A DNA stretch of 64,000 nucleotides from Clostridia bacterium. Lineage in GTDB: Bacteria > Bacillota > Clostridia > Oscillospirales > CAG-272. The notes beneath the pieces are model-generated. The model ran no database searches, was not told the DNA's origin, and saw only the letters and a program-made list of their open reading frames with translations. The stretch spans positions 1 through 64,000 of the forward strand of contig JAFRQK010000044.1 of NCBI GenBank assembly GCA_017428635.1, written 5' to 3'. The translations under genes and the position numbers were made by a program. Positions 7,741 through 15,816 of the stretch are shown here, piece by piece (position 1 is the first letter of the stretch; each line of letters begins with the position of its first letter).

Positions 7741-8138
7741 TCACTTTCCTTTTCTATATATTCAGTAATCTTGTTTAGGTCTTGCAGTTGGTCAAGTGCC
7801 TTCTTTCTTCCCTTCCGGTTCAGGGAAGAAAACATTTGGACAAGATCGGTGACTTCACTGCCAAAGTGTAATTGCATCAATTCAATCATGTTTGTCTGTT
7901 CAGCACACTTCTGACTGATCAACCGTTCCATGTCAACATCATGACCCATCAACCATGCTTCAGAAACATCAAGGGCAACGGCAAGTTTATACAGTGCAGT
8001 TTGTTTTGCTTCATATACCCCATTGGTGTATTGACTGATTTGTGCTTTTGATAAACCGGTTCTTTTGGCAAGTTCTGCTGCTTTGATGTTCCGCTGCAAC
8101 ATTGCTTGCACAAGTCTATTTTTGAAGGTATCAGACAT
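7737..8138 (-). CDS. XRE-family phage repressor (CI-like)
   Basis: 133 residues. A helix-turn-helix domain occupies roughly residues 6-65: RNIKAAELAKRTGLSKAQIS is the motif, followed by QYTNGVYEAKQTALYKLA and VSEAWLMGHDV. A short C-terminal part, probably for dimerisation, lacks the Ser-Lys protease domain of LexA-like repressors, so induction is unlikely to be by self-cleavage. The start MSDTF is chosen over one two codons upstream. It is transcribed leftward from TTGAAA-17-TATAAT in the divergent operator region and faces the early promoter, as expected for the lysogeny master repressor. Confidence 0.85.
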   Translation of the reverse strand: MSDTFKNRLVQAMLQRNIKAAELAKRTGLSKAQISQYTNGVYEAKQTALYKLAVALDVSEAWLMGHDVDMERLISQKCAEQTNMIELMQLHFGSEVTDLVQMFSSLNRKGRKKALDQLQDLNKITEYIEKESD

Positions 8139-8173
8139 AAACACAGCATCCTTTCATTTTAATTTGTCACTTC

Positions 8174-8295
8174 ATTATACACCATAGTTAAAGAAATTTC
8201 AAGCGAAATTGAAAAAAGTTAAGGATTTTTTGAAAAACCTATTGACAAACGCAGTTAAGGGTGCTATACTTATTGACAGTTAAGGACACTTAACT
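8174..8295. promoter_or_regulatory. Divergent lysogeny/early promoters with AGTTAAGG operators
   Basis: Rightward promoter: TTGACA (8242-8247), 17 bp, TATACT (8265-8270). Leftward repressor promoter: TTGAAA (8197-8202 on the minus strand), 17 bp, TATAAT (8174-8179). Repressor half-sites AGTTAAGG recur at 8217-8224 and 8253-8260, with AGTTAAAG at 8186-8193. A full palindrome AGTTAAG-GACA-CTTAACT lies at 8278-8295. The sites overlap both promoters, the classic arrangement of a genetic switch. Confidence 0.8.
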
Positions 8296-8334
8296 GAAAT
8301 AATCACCCAAACAATGAAAGGACTGATGAACAAA

Positions 8335-8571
8335 ATGGAAAGAAATTACACTGTAACTTACCCTGAAGAATTACGACATTTGTGCATCAAAAACAATTGG
8401 TTTACTGAAGGGAGTAATAGTCAGTATGAAAAATTGTTTTATGCTAATGAAAACGGTTGCCCCATTGAAGAAATAGCAACAATTATTTGGGTTTGTTCTG
8501 ATTCTGAAAAATGGTGCAGAAGGGATATTCTTGCAGAACTTAAAGCGGTTCAGGTAAATTTTTATCAGTAA
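8335..8571 (+). CDS. Hypothetical early phage protein
   Basis: First gene rightward of the switch, 78 residues from MERNYTVTYPEEL. The start was chosen because AAAGGA at 8317-8322 is spaced for it; ATGs at 8314 and 8326 are alternatives. It is mixed alpha/beta, with Trp and Cys residues near the C-terminus (WVCSDSEKWCRRDI). No family was recognised. Its place suggests a quick-acting regulator such as a Cro or antirepressor, but there is no visible DNA-binding motif. Confidence 0.55.
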   Translation: MERNYTVTYPEELRHLCIKNNWFTEGSNSQYEKLFYANENGCPIEEIATIIWVCSDSEKWCRRDILAELKAVQVNFYQ

Positions 8572-8643
8572 TGAAAACACGATAACACCAGAAGGGTGTT
8601 GCAGCATCCTTCTGGTAATATAAAAAGAAAGGTTAAAATCAAA

Positions 8644-8904
8644 ATGGCAAGAAAATACTTTTATTATGTAGGTGTTCAGAACAACAATGGAATGTCCTTT
8701 GTGACTTCCATTGACAACAGGAACAGGATGTGTCATTGGGACACAGACAAGAAACCACTTGCAATGTCATCCACTGTTGCAAATGATCTTGCAGAAGGTT
8801 TGATGATGAACTTTTTCACGGCGGTTGTGGTAAAGTCCTTTTTTGAATTGGACAAGCACTTTATATGTAATAAAACATTGGAAGAAGGTGTTAAGAATGG
8901 GTGA
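8644..8904 (+). CDS. Hypothetical phage protein
   Basis: 86 residues beginning MARKYFYYVGVQNNNG, preceded by AAAGAAAGG. It looks like a small beta-rich protein (ITSID, CHWDTDKK), then a helix. It overlaps the PAPS-reductase-like gene by 8 bp, indicating translational coupling. A small hairpin with CCAGAAGG and CCTTCTGG arms lies just upstream (about 8589-8616). No function can be assigned. Confidence 0.6.
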   Translation: MARKYFYYVGVQNNNGMSFVTSIDNRNRMCHWDTDKKPLAMSSTVANDLAEGLMMNFFTAVVVKSFFELDKHFICNKTLEEGVKNG

Positions 8905-9976
8905 AAACAAGAACCCAAAGAAGCATTTCCCTTGGGAACTTGAACAGATGCAAAGTTGTCCTTTGAGTATAAAGGAACGAATGAGCGAAAGACGGATCAT
9001 GGATTGGTATTCTGAATTTACTGATGTATATGTTTCGTTTAGTGGCGGTAAAGATTCAACTGTTCTGTCAGACATGGTTGCAAGGGTATGTCAATCATTT
9101 CATTATAAAATGGTGGTTGTCTTTTCTGACACCGGTCTTGAATATCCGGAAATTAGAAAGTTTGTTCCGCAGTATGTTGAGTTTTTGAAAAAGAAATATA
9201 GTATTGAAATTGAATTGGTTGTTGTAAAACCTGAAATGACTTTTAAGAAGGTTATTGAAACAGTTGGTTATCCCATAGGTAGTAAAAAGATTGCAAGAAT
9301 GATTTATGATTGCAAACATCCAACTGAAAAAAATCAGGCAACAAGGACATTATACATGACAGGTGTTAAAAGGGATGGTTCAATTAGTAAAGCATTTAAG
9401 TTGTCGCAAAGATGGATGAAAATGATTGATAGTAAATTTGAGGTTTCAGACAAGTGTTGTGACATTATGAAAAAAGAACCAACAAAGAGATTTGAAAAAG
9501 AAACAGGAATGAAATCAATTGTTGGTACAATGGCTTGTGAATCAAATTCAAGAAAAGAAACTTGGTTGCAGTATGGTTGTAATGCGTATGATTCACGCAG
9601 ACCACAATCAAAACCAATGTCTTTTTGGACTGAACAAGATGTATTGGAATACATTTTGAAATATGACCTTCCTTTTGCATCTGTATATGGTTCAATCATT
9701 GGAATTGATAAAGAAAAGACCTATACAACAGAGCAGGTCAGGGAAATGGCAAAAACAAATGATGGTGTTCAAAGGAACATTAAATTGCAAACCACAGGAT
9801 GCCAAAGAACAGGATGTATGTTCTGTATGTTTGGATGTCATTTAGAAAAGCAACCAAACAGATTTCAAAAAATGAAAGAAACACATCCGGCTGTTTACAA
9901 TTACTGTATGAAACCGGTTGAAGAAGGTGGTCTTGGTCTTGATGAAATAATGACCTTCATGGATATACCACATTAA
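8897..9976 (+). CDS. Phage PAPS-reductase-like (PP-loop ATPase) protein
   Basis: 359 residues. The nucleotide-binding PP-loop SGGKDSTVL lies near residue 50, followed by VVVFSDTGLEYPE, as in the phosphoadenosine phosphosulfate reductase / adenylyl-transfer superfamily. Cysteines in SDKCC, MACESN and a C-terminal cluster TGCQRTGCMFCMFGCH could hold an Fe-S centre, as in DndC-type and related sulfur-handling members. True PAPS reductases are shorter and have a redox ECGLH end, absent here. A role in modifying DNA or RNA with sulfur is possible but not shown. Start chosen at ATGGGTG after GAAGAAGG. Confidence 0.75.
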   Translation: MGENKNPKKHFPWELEQMQSCPLSIKERMSERRIMDWYSEFTDVYVSFSGGKDSTVLSDMVARVCQSFHYKMVVVFSDTGLEYPEIRKFVPQYVEFLKKKYSIEIELVVVKPEMTFKKVIETVGYPIGSKKIARMIYDCKHPTEKNQATRTLYMTGVKRDGSISKAFKLSQRWMKMIDSKFEVSDKCCDIMKKEPTKRFEKETGMKSIVGTMACESNSRKETWLQYGCNAYDSRRPQSKPMSFWTEQDVLEYILKYDLPFASVYGSIIGIDKEKTYTTEQVREMAKTNDGVQRNIKLQTTGCQRTGCMFCMFGCHLEKQPNRFQKMKETHPAVYNYCMKPVEEGGLGLDEIMTFMDIPH

Positions 9977-9999
9977 ATTTTTAGAAAGGATGAAAAACA

Positions 10000-10224
10000 A
10001 TGGAATTTGAGTATGCAAAGGTAAAGGGAAAGATCAGGGAAAAGTTTGGGACACAGGCAGATTTTGCAACTGCAATGGGTCTTTCTGCAACAACCGTTTC
10101 CGACAAGTTGAACAACAAAAGTCCTTGGACACAGAAGGAAATTGATCGTGCTTGCGTTCTTCTTGAAATTGAACCGGTTGACATCCCTACTTATTTTTTT
10201 ACCGCAAAAGTTAAGGTTCTTTAA
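10000..10224 (+). CDS. DUF739-like HTH (Cro/CI-type) regulator
   Basis: 74 residues. The HTH spans FGTQADFATAMGLSATTVSD, followed by KLNNKSPWTQKEIDRACVLL and EIEPVDIPTYFF. This layout is typical of the DUF739 small phage regulators that act as Cro-like or antirepressor factors. It lies 23 bp after the PAPS-like gene with AGAAAGGATG as ribosome binding site, and a second HTH gene follows 18 bp later. Confidence 0.75.
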   Translation: MEFEYAKVKGKIREKFGTQADFATAMGLSATTVSDKLNNKSPWTQKEIDRACVLLEIEPVDIPTYFFTAKVKVL

Positions 10225-10242
10225 CTACAAGGTTGAAATCAA

Positions 10243-10629
10243 ATGTTTTCAGATAGGTTGAAACAAGCAATGAATGAACAAGGGATTTCACAGGCAAGGT
10301 TGTCCGAACTGACAGGAATGGGTAGGTCAAGAATCAGTCAGTATGTGTCCGGACAATATCACCCAAGACCGGAAGCAATGAAGCAGATTGCAGATGCTTT
10401 GAAAGTTCCTTCCGGGTGGTTATCAGGTGAAATCCAAGAAACAGAAAAGTCCTTGTCAGTCCCTTATGCTGCAAGTGTTCTGAATATCAGACCGCAAATG
10501 TTGCGGGAAGGACTGAAGGCAAGAAAGTTTCCTTTTGGTTATGCGGTCAGCAAAAATGGGTTGTTCAAATATTATATCAACCCAACACAGTTTGAAAAAT
10601 ACAGAAAGGATGTGGTGTTGATTGGCTGA
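10243..10629 (+). CDS. XRE-family HTH protein with C-terminal extension
   Basis: 128 residues. The N-terminal HTH is MNEQGISQARLSELTGMGRS, then RISQYVSGQYHPRPEAMKQI. Residues 70-128 (SVPYAASVLNIRPQMLREGL and on) form a second putative helix-turn-helix or MerR-like part that ends in a basic segment. It is likely a phage regulator of early or middle genes. It overlaps the helicase gene by 8 bp. Confidence 0.75.
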   Translation: MFSDRLKQAMNEQGISQARLSELTGMGRSRISQYVSGQYHPRPEAMKQIADALKVPSGWLSGEIQETEKSLSVPYAASVLNIRPQMLREGLKARKFPFGYAVSKNGLFKYYINPTQFEKYRKDVVLIG

Positions 10630-11914
10630 ATTGAAATTGTTTCCACATCAGAAACAAGCACTTGAACAGACAAAGGAAAACAACAAAGTTGGTTATTTCC
10701 TTGATATGGGACTTGGAAAGACCTTTGTTGGTTCGGAAAAACTGATGTCACTGAACAAGCAACAGGCAAAACACCTTCTGATTTGTCAGAAGTCCAAAAT
10801 TCAGGATTGGCGGTCACATTTTGCAGAGTATTACAAGTATGACATCAGTGCTTATGACCTTTCAAATAAAGGTGAATGGAAAGATTTTTGGGACAACCCT
10901 TGTGGTTACAGATACCAACTTGGAATCATCAACTATGAACTTGCATTCCGCAGACCGGAATTGCTGAAGTTGGAACATTTCACACTGATGCTTGATGAAA
11001 GTTCTATGATTACAAACCCAACAGCAAAGCGGACAAAATTTGTTGACCGTTTGCAACCTGACAATGTGATCCTTCTTTCAGGAACACCGACAGGTGGAAA
11101 GTATGAAAAATTATGGTCACAACTTCACCTGCTTGGTTGGGGAATATCCAAAGACTTGTTTTATAAGCATTATGTGGTTCAGGAATGGATTGAAGATGAT
11201 TCAGGTTTCAAGATTCCACACATCACCGGTTACAAGAATGTTGACCGATTGAAGGACAAGTTGAAGCGGTATGGGTGTGTGTTTATGAAAACAGAAGAAG
11301 TCTTTGATCTTCCGGAACAAGTTCAGATTCCGGTGATGGTGAGTAATACCAAAGATTATTACAGGTTTATGCGGAAAAGCATTGTAGAACTACCTGACGG
11401 AACAGAACTGATTGGTGATGATAAGTTGACCAAAAGATTGTATGCAAGGCAGTTGTGCGGTCAGTATTCAAAAGCAAAGTTTGCTGCATTTGCTGATTTG
11501 ATTGAATCCACAGATGACCGGTTGATTGTTTTTTACAACTTCAATGAAGAACTTTACAAGATGAAGGAAATTGTTGAAGGACTTGAAAAACCAATATCAG
11601 TCATCAATGGAAACATCAAAGACCTGACTGCCTATGATCAGGAATCCAATTCCGTGACCTTTGTGCAGTATCAAGCCGGTGCAATGGGTCTGAACCTTCA
11701 GAAGTCAAACAAAATCATTTACTTCACACTTCCGCAGAGTTCAGAACACTTTGAACAGTCAATGAAGCGAATTCACAGAATAGGTCAGAAGAATAATTGC
11801 TTTTATTATCTTCTGATGGTTAAGAACAGTGTTGAAGAAGATATTCTTCAGACATTGAAAATGCGAAAGGATTATGATGATGAACTATTTAAGAAATATG
11901 AAGAAACCCTTTGA
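10622..11914 (+). CDS. SNF2/DEAD-like superfamily 2 helicase
   Basis: 430 residues, from a TTG start that follows AGAAAGGATG and overlaps the previous gene. Motifs in order: Q-like LFPHQKQAL, Walker A MGLGKTFVG near residue 30, DEAH-type LMLDESSMITN, motif III LLSGTPTGG, and motif VI EQSMKRIHRIGQ near the end. It is a compact phage SNF2-type ATPase that translocates on DNA. In this module it likely helps replication or recombination, next to VRR-NUC and the recombination fusion protein. Confidence 0.9.
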   Translation: MAELKLFPHQKQALEQTKENNKVGYFLDMGLGKTFVGSEKLMSLNKQQAKHLLICQKSKIQDWRSHFAEYYKYDISAYDLSNKGEWKDFWDNPCGYRYQLGIINYELAFRRPELLKLEHFTLMLDESSMITNPTAKRTKFVDRLQPDNVILLSGTPTGGKYEKLWSQLHLLGWGISKDLFYKHYVVQEWIEDDSGFKIPHITGYKNVDRLKDKLKRYGCVFMKTEEVFDLPEQVQIPVMVSNTKDYYRFMRKSIVELPDGTELIGDDKLTKRLYARQLCGQYSKAKFAAFADLIESTDDRLIVFYNFNEELYKMKEIVEGLEKPISVINGNIKDLTAYDQESNSVTFVQYQAGAMGLNLQKSNKIIYFTLPQSSEHFEQSMKRIHRIGQKNNCFYYLLMVKNSVEEDILQTLKMRKDYDDELFKKYEETL

Positions 11915-12437
11915 TGTTGTCTTTGTTTCTCTGCTTGTGCTGATTCTGATTTCAGTTGTCCTTTTTGGTTGTGGAAGAAACGAACCTGAAGAATCAGTTG
12001 AAGAAACTGAACAGATTACAGAGAATGTCACAGAATCGGTTCAAGAACAGACTGAACAACCTGAAGAACCAAAGTTGGTTTGTTTGGGTACATATAAACT
12101 TACTGCCTATTGTGGATGTTCAAAATGTTGCGGAAAGTGGGGTGAAAACAGACCGGTTGATGAATACGGAAAGACCATTGTCAGAACCGCAGGTGGTTAC
12201 AGGGCGGTTGAAGGTGTGACTGTTGCAGCAGACATCAGTGTTCTTCCGTATGGCACAAAGGTCATCATCAATGATCATGAATACACTGTTCAGGATCGTG
12301 GTGGTGCTATCAACGGAAATATTATTGACATCTACTTTGAATTCCATCAGGCAGCGTTGGAATTCGGTGTTCAGTATGCAAATGTTTATGTCTATGAAAA
12401 AATTGAAAGGAAGGTTGAAACCAATGATCAAATGTAA
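11880..12437 (+). CDS. 3D-domain lipoprotein / membrane-anchored wall-active protein
   Basis: 185 residues. An N-terminal hydrophobic segment ends in VVLFGCG, which fits a lipobox or membrane anchor. An acidic Glu/Gln-rich linker (about residues 38-65) follows. The C-terminal 3D domain (residues about 68-170) has TAYCGCSKCCGKW, VAADISVLPYGTKV, VQDRGGAINGNIIDIYF; its aspartates name the family, found in lytic transglycosylases and YabE/Rpf-type proteins. The third of three consecutive ATGs was chosen for spacing from AAAGGA. A wall-active secreted protein is unusual in an early replication operon. Confidence 0.75.
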   Translation: MNYLRNMKKPFDVVFVSLLVLILISVVLFGCGRNEPEESVEETEQITENVTESVQEQTEQPEEPKLVCLGTYKLTAYCGCSKCCGKWGENRPVDEYGKTIVRTAGGYRAVEGVTVAADISVLPYGTKVIINDHEYTVQDRGGAINGNIIDIYFEFHQAALEFGVQYANVYVYEKIERKVETNDQM

Positions 12438-12870
12438 AAACAGTTGTCCCTTGGGCAAGTTTGAAGGATGTTGTTATTCTTGCCCTGAATTTGCGAAGTG
12501 CAAAGATGCTTGTTCTGAAGTTCCGGAAGAATGTGAGTGTTCCACCTTTGATGAAGAATCCGGCATTACACTTTTTGAACAGAAGCAGATTACAGTTCTT
12601 CAGCAAATTGCAAGCATTGTCCGCATGAAGAAACAATGTGAAGAACAAGAAAAGGAATTGAAGGATCAGTTAAAACAGGCAATGGAACAGTACGGTGTTA
12701 AAAAATTTGAATCTAATATTCTGAATATCACCTATATTGCTGAAAGCACAAAGACATCCATTGACAGTGCAAAACTGAGAAAGAAATATCCGGAAATTGC
12801 TTCAGAATGTTCCAAGGTGTCACCTACTTCCGCATATATCAAGGTTGAAGTTAAGGGTGACAAGGAATGA
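12424..12870 (+). CDS. Phage protein with N-terminal cysteine cluster and coiled coil
   Basis: 148 residues. The first 40 carry eight or more cysteines (CKNSC, CCYSCPEFAKC, ACSEV, CECS), a likely zinc-binding unit. Residues 50-95 are a Lys/Glu/Gln-rich coiled coil. The end (KKFESN, TSIDSAKLRKKYPEI, SAYIKVEV) resembles the C-terminal part of phage Gp157-like and nuclease-associated proteins. It overlaps the 3D-domain gene by 14 bp and the next gene by 4 bp (ATGA). Function unknown; probably tied to the recombination genes downstream. Confidence 0.65.
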   Translation: MIKCKNSCPLGKFEGCCYSCPEFAKCKDACSEVPEECECSTFDEESGITLFEQKQITVLQQIASIVRMKKQCEEQEKELKDQLKQAMEQYGVKKFESNILNITYIAESTKTSIDSAKLRKKYPEIASECSKVSPTSAYIKVEVKGDKE

Positions 12871-13049
12871 AATACACAGTCAGCAAAGAAAAAGGCGGTC
12901 AATGGTATGTGCATCCTATTGATGATAAGAAATCACCTGTTCCCGGTTCTTATGGTAGCAAAAAGGAAGCATTGAAAACCGCTGCAAAACTGAACGGTGT
13001 TCCGCTGAAAGATTTTTTGAAATATAGAAAGGGTGAAAACAATGAATGA
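12867..13049 (+). CDS. Small basic phage protein
   Basis: 60 residues, Lys-rich, with GGQWYVHPIDDKKSPVPGSY and KKEALKTAAKLNGVPLKDF. The pattern of a short beta hairpin plus helix resembles DUF2188-type small proteins. It starts at an ATGA overlap with the preceding gene. No function assigned. Confidence 0.6.
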   Translation: MKYTVSKEKGGQWYVHPIDDKKSPVPGSYGSKKEALKTAAKLNGVPLKDFLKYRKGENNE

Positions 13050-13119
13050 AACAGTATTGGTTGTGTTGATCATTTGTATCACACTGATTGCAATTTCCAT
13101 CATCAATAGAAAGAAGTGA
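13042..13119 (+). CDS. Tiny single-span membrane peptide
   Basis: 25 codons: MNET, then a run of 18 hydrophobic residues (VLVVLIICIT and on), ending INRKK. The start follows AAAGGGTG with good spacing and overlaps the previous stop by 8 bp; the next gene begins 4 bp after its stop. The arrangement looks like a real translated member of the operon, but the small size keeps confidence moderate. Confidence 0.5.
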   Translation: MNETVLVVLIICITLIAISIINRKK

Positions 13120-13123
13120 ACTG

Positions 13124-13537
13124 ATGGCAGCAGAAAAGAACTTTGAAAACCGCTTGAAAGATTGGCTGAAATCAGAAGGCATCTATCCTTTGGGAATTGA
13201 AAAACAGAAAATCACTGTCACACCTTGCGGTTATTATGAAAAGCGTTGGGGCGGTGGATATTCCAAAGCAGGGTTGCCGGATATGCACATTGTGGTGAAC
13301 GGTTTCAATATTGATGCTGAATTGAAGGCATCCAATGGCAGACCTTCAGACCTTCAAAAGCACAATGTCATTCAGATAAATCAGTCAGGCAGCATTGCAA
13401 TGATTCTTTACCCGGAAGGGTTTGAAGAATTCAAATCAATAGTGAAAGGGGTGAAAGAATGCAATGGTCACACAGCGGGGTTGAAGCGTTTGAAAAATGT
13501 CCATTCAAGTTCAAAATGCGTTATCTTGACGGAATAG
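13124..13537 (+). CDS. VRR-NUC domain nuclease
   Basis: 137 residues. The VRR-NUC (PD-(D/E)XK) core shows an N-terminal Glu helix (EKNFENRLKDWLKSEG), a metal Asp in GLPDMHIVV and the E-x-K pair in DAELKASNGRPSDLQ. Such stand-alone phage nucleases probably resolve branched DNA, as Holliday-junction resolvase-like enzymes. Start chosen at MAAEKNF. The last 79 bp overlap the start of the next, larger gene in another frame, an unusually long overlap. Confidence 0.85.
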   Translation: MAAEKNFENRLKDWLKSEGIYPLGIEKQKITVTPCGYYEKRWGGGYSKAGLPDMHIVVNGFNIDAELKASNGRPSDLQKHNVIQINQSGSIAMILYPEGFEEFKSIVKGVKECNGHTAGLKRLKNVHSSSKCVILTE

Positions 13538-15261
13538 ACACCAATGATCCAACGGAAGCAAATAATGCACTTGTACTTGGAACAGCATTACACACCGGCA
13601 TTGAAAAGGGTGTTGATGAAGCAATTCAGCAATATTTCATGTCATTTCCGGTCATTGATGATTCCCACATCAATGAAGCAATCAAACTTGAATACCTGAT
13701 ACCAATGGCAAAAGCGGTGTTGCCTTCCGGAAGTTATGAAGTTGAAATCAAGGATGATGATTTTCATGGATTTATTGACCTTCTTGCACCGGTCAAGTTG
13801 TTCCATGATTCAGAAGTCCCGGATGTGTATGACATTTATGATTTCAAGTATTCAAACAATATGAATCATTACAAGGATTCAAGACAGTTGCACTTATACA
13901 AACATTTCTTTGAAAAGTGCAATCCGGGAAAGAAAATCCGCAACTTATATTTTCTGTTTGTTCCAAAAGTGAACATCAAGCAGAAAAAGACTGAAACACT
14001 GATGGAATTCCGGCAACGGATATGGGAAGAACTTCAGGATGTGGATGTCAAAACCATGCAGATTGATTTTGATTCTGAAAAGGTGATTGATTTCCTTCTT
14101 CAGATCAAGAAAATCAGTGAAACATCCGAATTCAAAAGGAATGAAGGTTGGATGTGTAGTTATTGTGAATACCAAGAATATTGTCAGAAAGGTTGGGACT
14201 ATTTTATGAAATTACCAAGCACAGAAAGAAGAAATCTTGAAAAGGTGGAAAAAAGGGTCATTTGGATTTATGGTCAGCCGTTTTGCGGAAAGACAACTTT
14301 TGCAAATGCCTTCCCTGTTCCCCTTATGCTGAACACTGATGGAAACATCAAGTTTGTTGATGCACCGTATATCCGCATTAAGGATGACATTCAGGTTGAA
14401 GGAAGAATGACCAAGAAAACCCTTGCATGGCAGGTTTTCAAGGACATAATTGCAGAACTTGAAAAGGGTGGCAACGGATTCAAAACCATTGTTGTTGACC
14501 TTGTGGAAGATTTGTATGAATACTGCCGTTTGTATATGTATGAGCAGTTAGGCATCAAACATGAATCTGATGATTCTTTCAAGGCATGGGATATGGTCAG
14601 GGGTGAATTTTTGAACACCCTGAAAAGACTGATGGCACTTGATTATGAAAACATCATTCTGATCAGTCACGAAGATGCAACCAAGGACATCACCAAAAGG
14701 GGCGGTGACAAGATCACTGCAATCAAACCGAATATGCAGGATAAGGTTGCCTTGAAGGTTTCCGGTATGGTTGATGTGGTTGCAAGAATTGTTGCTGATG
14801 GCAATGAAAGAACCTTCAGTTTCAAATCCAATGAGGTCATCTTTGGCGGTGGAAGATTGAAGGTTGATGCAAAGGATATTCCGCTTGATGTCAATGAACT
14901 GTTCAAAGTTTATGACGAAGCAAACAGGAATGCTGTCAGGAAGGCACAGGAAGGCACAGAACAGCCGGAAAGCAATCAGACAGGTAAACAGTCCACCACA
15001 ATTGAAAAACCGGCAGAACAGCCGAAATCCGGCAGAAAAAGCAGGTCAAAAAGTGAAGCACCGGTTGAAGTTGTAATTCCGGATGAAGAAATTCCGGAAT
15101 ACACGGATGAAGATGCACCACCTTTTGACACTGAAGAAGGAACTTGGACACCGGGCGGTGGTGCAGAAGATGATTCTATTCCGCAGGGTGTTGAAAGTAA
15201 ACCTGTTGAAGAAAAACCAACAAGGGTTCGCAGATCAAGAAGAACAACGGACAATAATTAA
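13459..15261 (+). CDS. Fusion of Cas4/RecB-like Fe-S nuclease and Sak4-type ATPase
   Basis: 600 residues. The N-terminal part (about 1-250) is a RecB/Cas4-like PD-(D/E)XK exonuclease: Cys14 in EKCPFKFK pairs with CSYCEYQEYC near residue 235 to form a four-Cys iron-sulfur site, GTALHTGIE is the nuclease His motif, and YDIYDFKYS carries D-x-K. The C-terminal part (about 265-490) is a RecA-like AAA ATPase with Walker A GQPFCGKTTFANAF and Walker B TIVVDLVEDLYEY, as in phage Sak4 recombinases. A low-complexity acidic/basic tail follows (about 500-600). One polypeptide thus joins resection and annealing functions. Confidence 0.82.
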   Translation: MQWSHSGVEAFEKCPFKFKMRYLDGIDTNDPTEANNALVLGTALHTGIEKGVDEAIQQYFMSFPVIDDSHINEAIKLEYLIPMAKAVLPSGSYEVEIKDDDFHGFIDLLAPVKLFHDSEVPDVYDIYDFKYSNNMNHYKDSRQLHLYKHFFEKCNPGKKIRNLYFLFVPKVNIKQKKTETLMEFRQRIWEELQDVDVKTMQIDFDSEKVIDFLLQIKKISETSEFKRNEGWMCSYCEYQEYCQKGWDYFMKLPSTERRNLEKVEKRVIWIYGQPFCGKTTFANAFPVPLMLNTDGNIKFVDAPYIRIKDDIQVEGRMTKKTLAWQVFKDIIAELEKGGNGFKTIVVDLVEDLYEYCRLYMYEQLGIKHESDDSFKAWDMVRGEFLNTLKRLMALDYENIILISHEDATKDITKRGGDKITAIKPNMQDKVALKVSGMVDVVARIVADGNERTFSFKSNEVIFGGGRLKVDAKDIPLDVNELFKVYDEANRNAVRKAQEGTEQPESNQTGKQSTTIEKPAEQPKSGRKSRSKSEAPVEVVIPDEEIPEYTDEDAPPFDTEEGTWTPGGGAEDDSIPQGVESKPVEEKPTRVRRSRRTTDNN

Positions 15262-15288
15262 AATTTGAAAGGATAAAGGTGAATTATC

Positions 15289-15750
15289 ATGGCAGAAAAC
15301 AAAAACATTTGGGATGAATTTGACAATGCAATTGACACAAAGGGTCTTGCAGCGGATGTAAAAGAAGCAGCGGAAAATGGTGCTACATACAAGGAAGTTC
15401 CGCATGGTGACTATGAAGTTGCCATTGACAAGTTGGAACTTGTGAAGTCCAAAGCCGGTGATCCCATGGTTTCCGTTTGGTTCAAGGTTCTGAACGGTGA
15501 ATTCAAGGGCAGCAGAATCTTCATGAATCAGGTCATCAAGGAAGGTTTTCAGGTTCACATTGTCAATGAATTCTTGCGTTCCCTTGATACCGACATTGAC
15601 ATTGAGTTTGTCACCTACAAGCAGTATGGCAACCTTCTGATGGATGTCATGGAAGCAATTGAAGGCAACCTTGAATATGCACTGTCCTACAAGGAAGGCA
15701 AGAAAGGTTTCAGCACTTACGAAATTACGGAAGTTTTTGAAGTCGAATAA
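15289..15750 (+). CDS. DUF669 phage protein (likely ssDNA-binding)
   Basis: 153 residues. The pattern ATYKEVPHGDYEVAIDKLEL, SKAGDPMVSVWFKVLNGEFK and GSRIFMNQVI is characteristic of DUF669, an OB-fold-like family regularly encoded beside Sak4-type ATPases and replication genes in siphoviruses. It likely binds single-stranded DNA. It follows the fusion gene by 27 bp and has AAAGGATAAAGGTG as ribosome binding site. Confidence 0.8.
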   Translation: MAENKNIWDEFDNAIDTKGLAADVKEAAENGATYKEVPHGDYEVAIDKLELVKSKAGDPMVSVWFKVLNGEFKGSRIFMNQVIKEGFQVHIVNEFLRSLDTDIDIEFVTYKQYGNLLMDVMEAIEGNLEYALSYKEGKKGFSTYEITEVFEVE

Positions 15751-15758
15751 ACCATACA

Positions 15759-15791
15759 CCAAGGGGGATGGGACATCCCCATTCCCCTTGG
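15759..15791 (+). terminator. Hairpin after DUF669 gene
   Basis: CCAAGGGG (15759-15766) pairs with CCCCTTGG (15784-15791), with further inner pairing across GATGGGACATCCCC. The following ATTTCTTG is only weakly T-rich, so it may attenuate or stabilise mRNA rather than stop it fully before the polymerase gene. Confidence 0.5.
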
Positions 15792-15816
15792 ATTTCTTGA
15801 AAGGATGGTGAAATAA

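Noticed and set aside
13459..14200. Cas4 of a phage CRISPR system
   Set aside because: Only the nuclease fold and Fe-S cysteines are shared; the protein is fused to a Sak4-type ATPase and there is no array or other cas gene.
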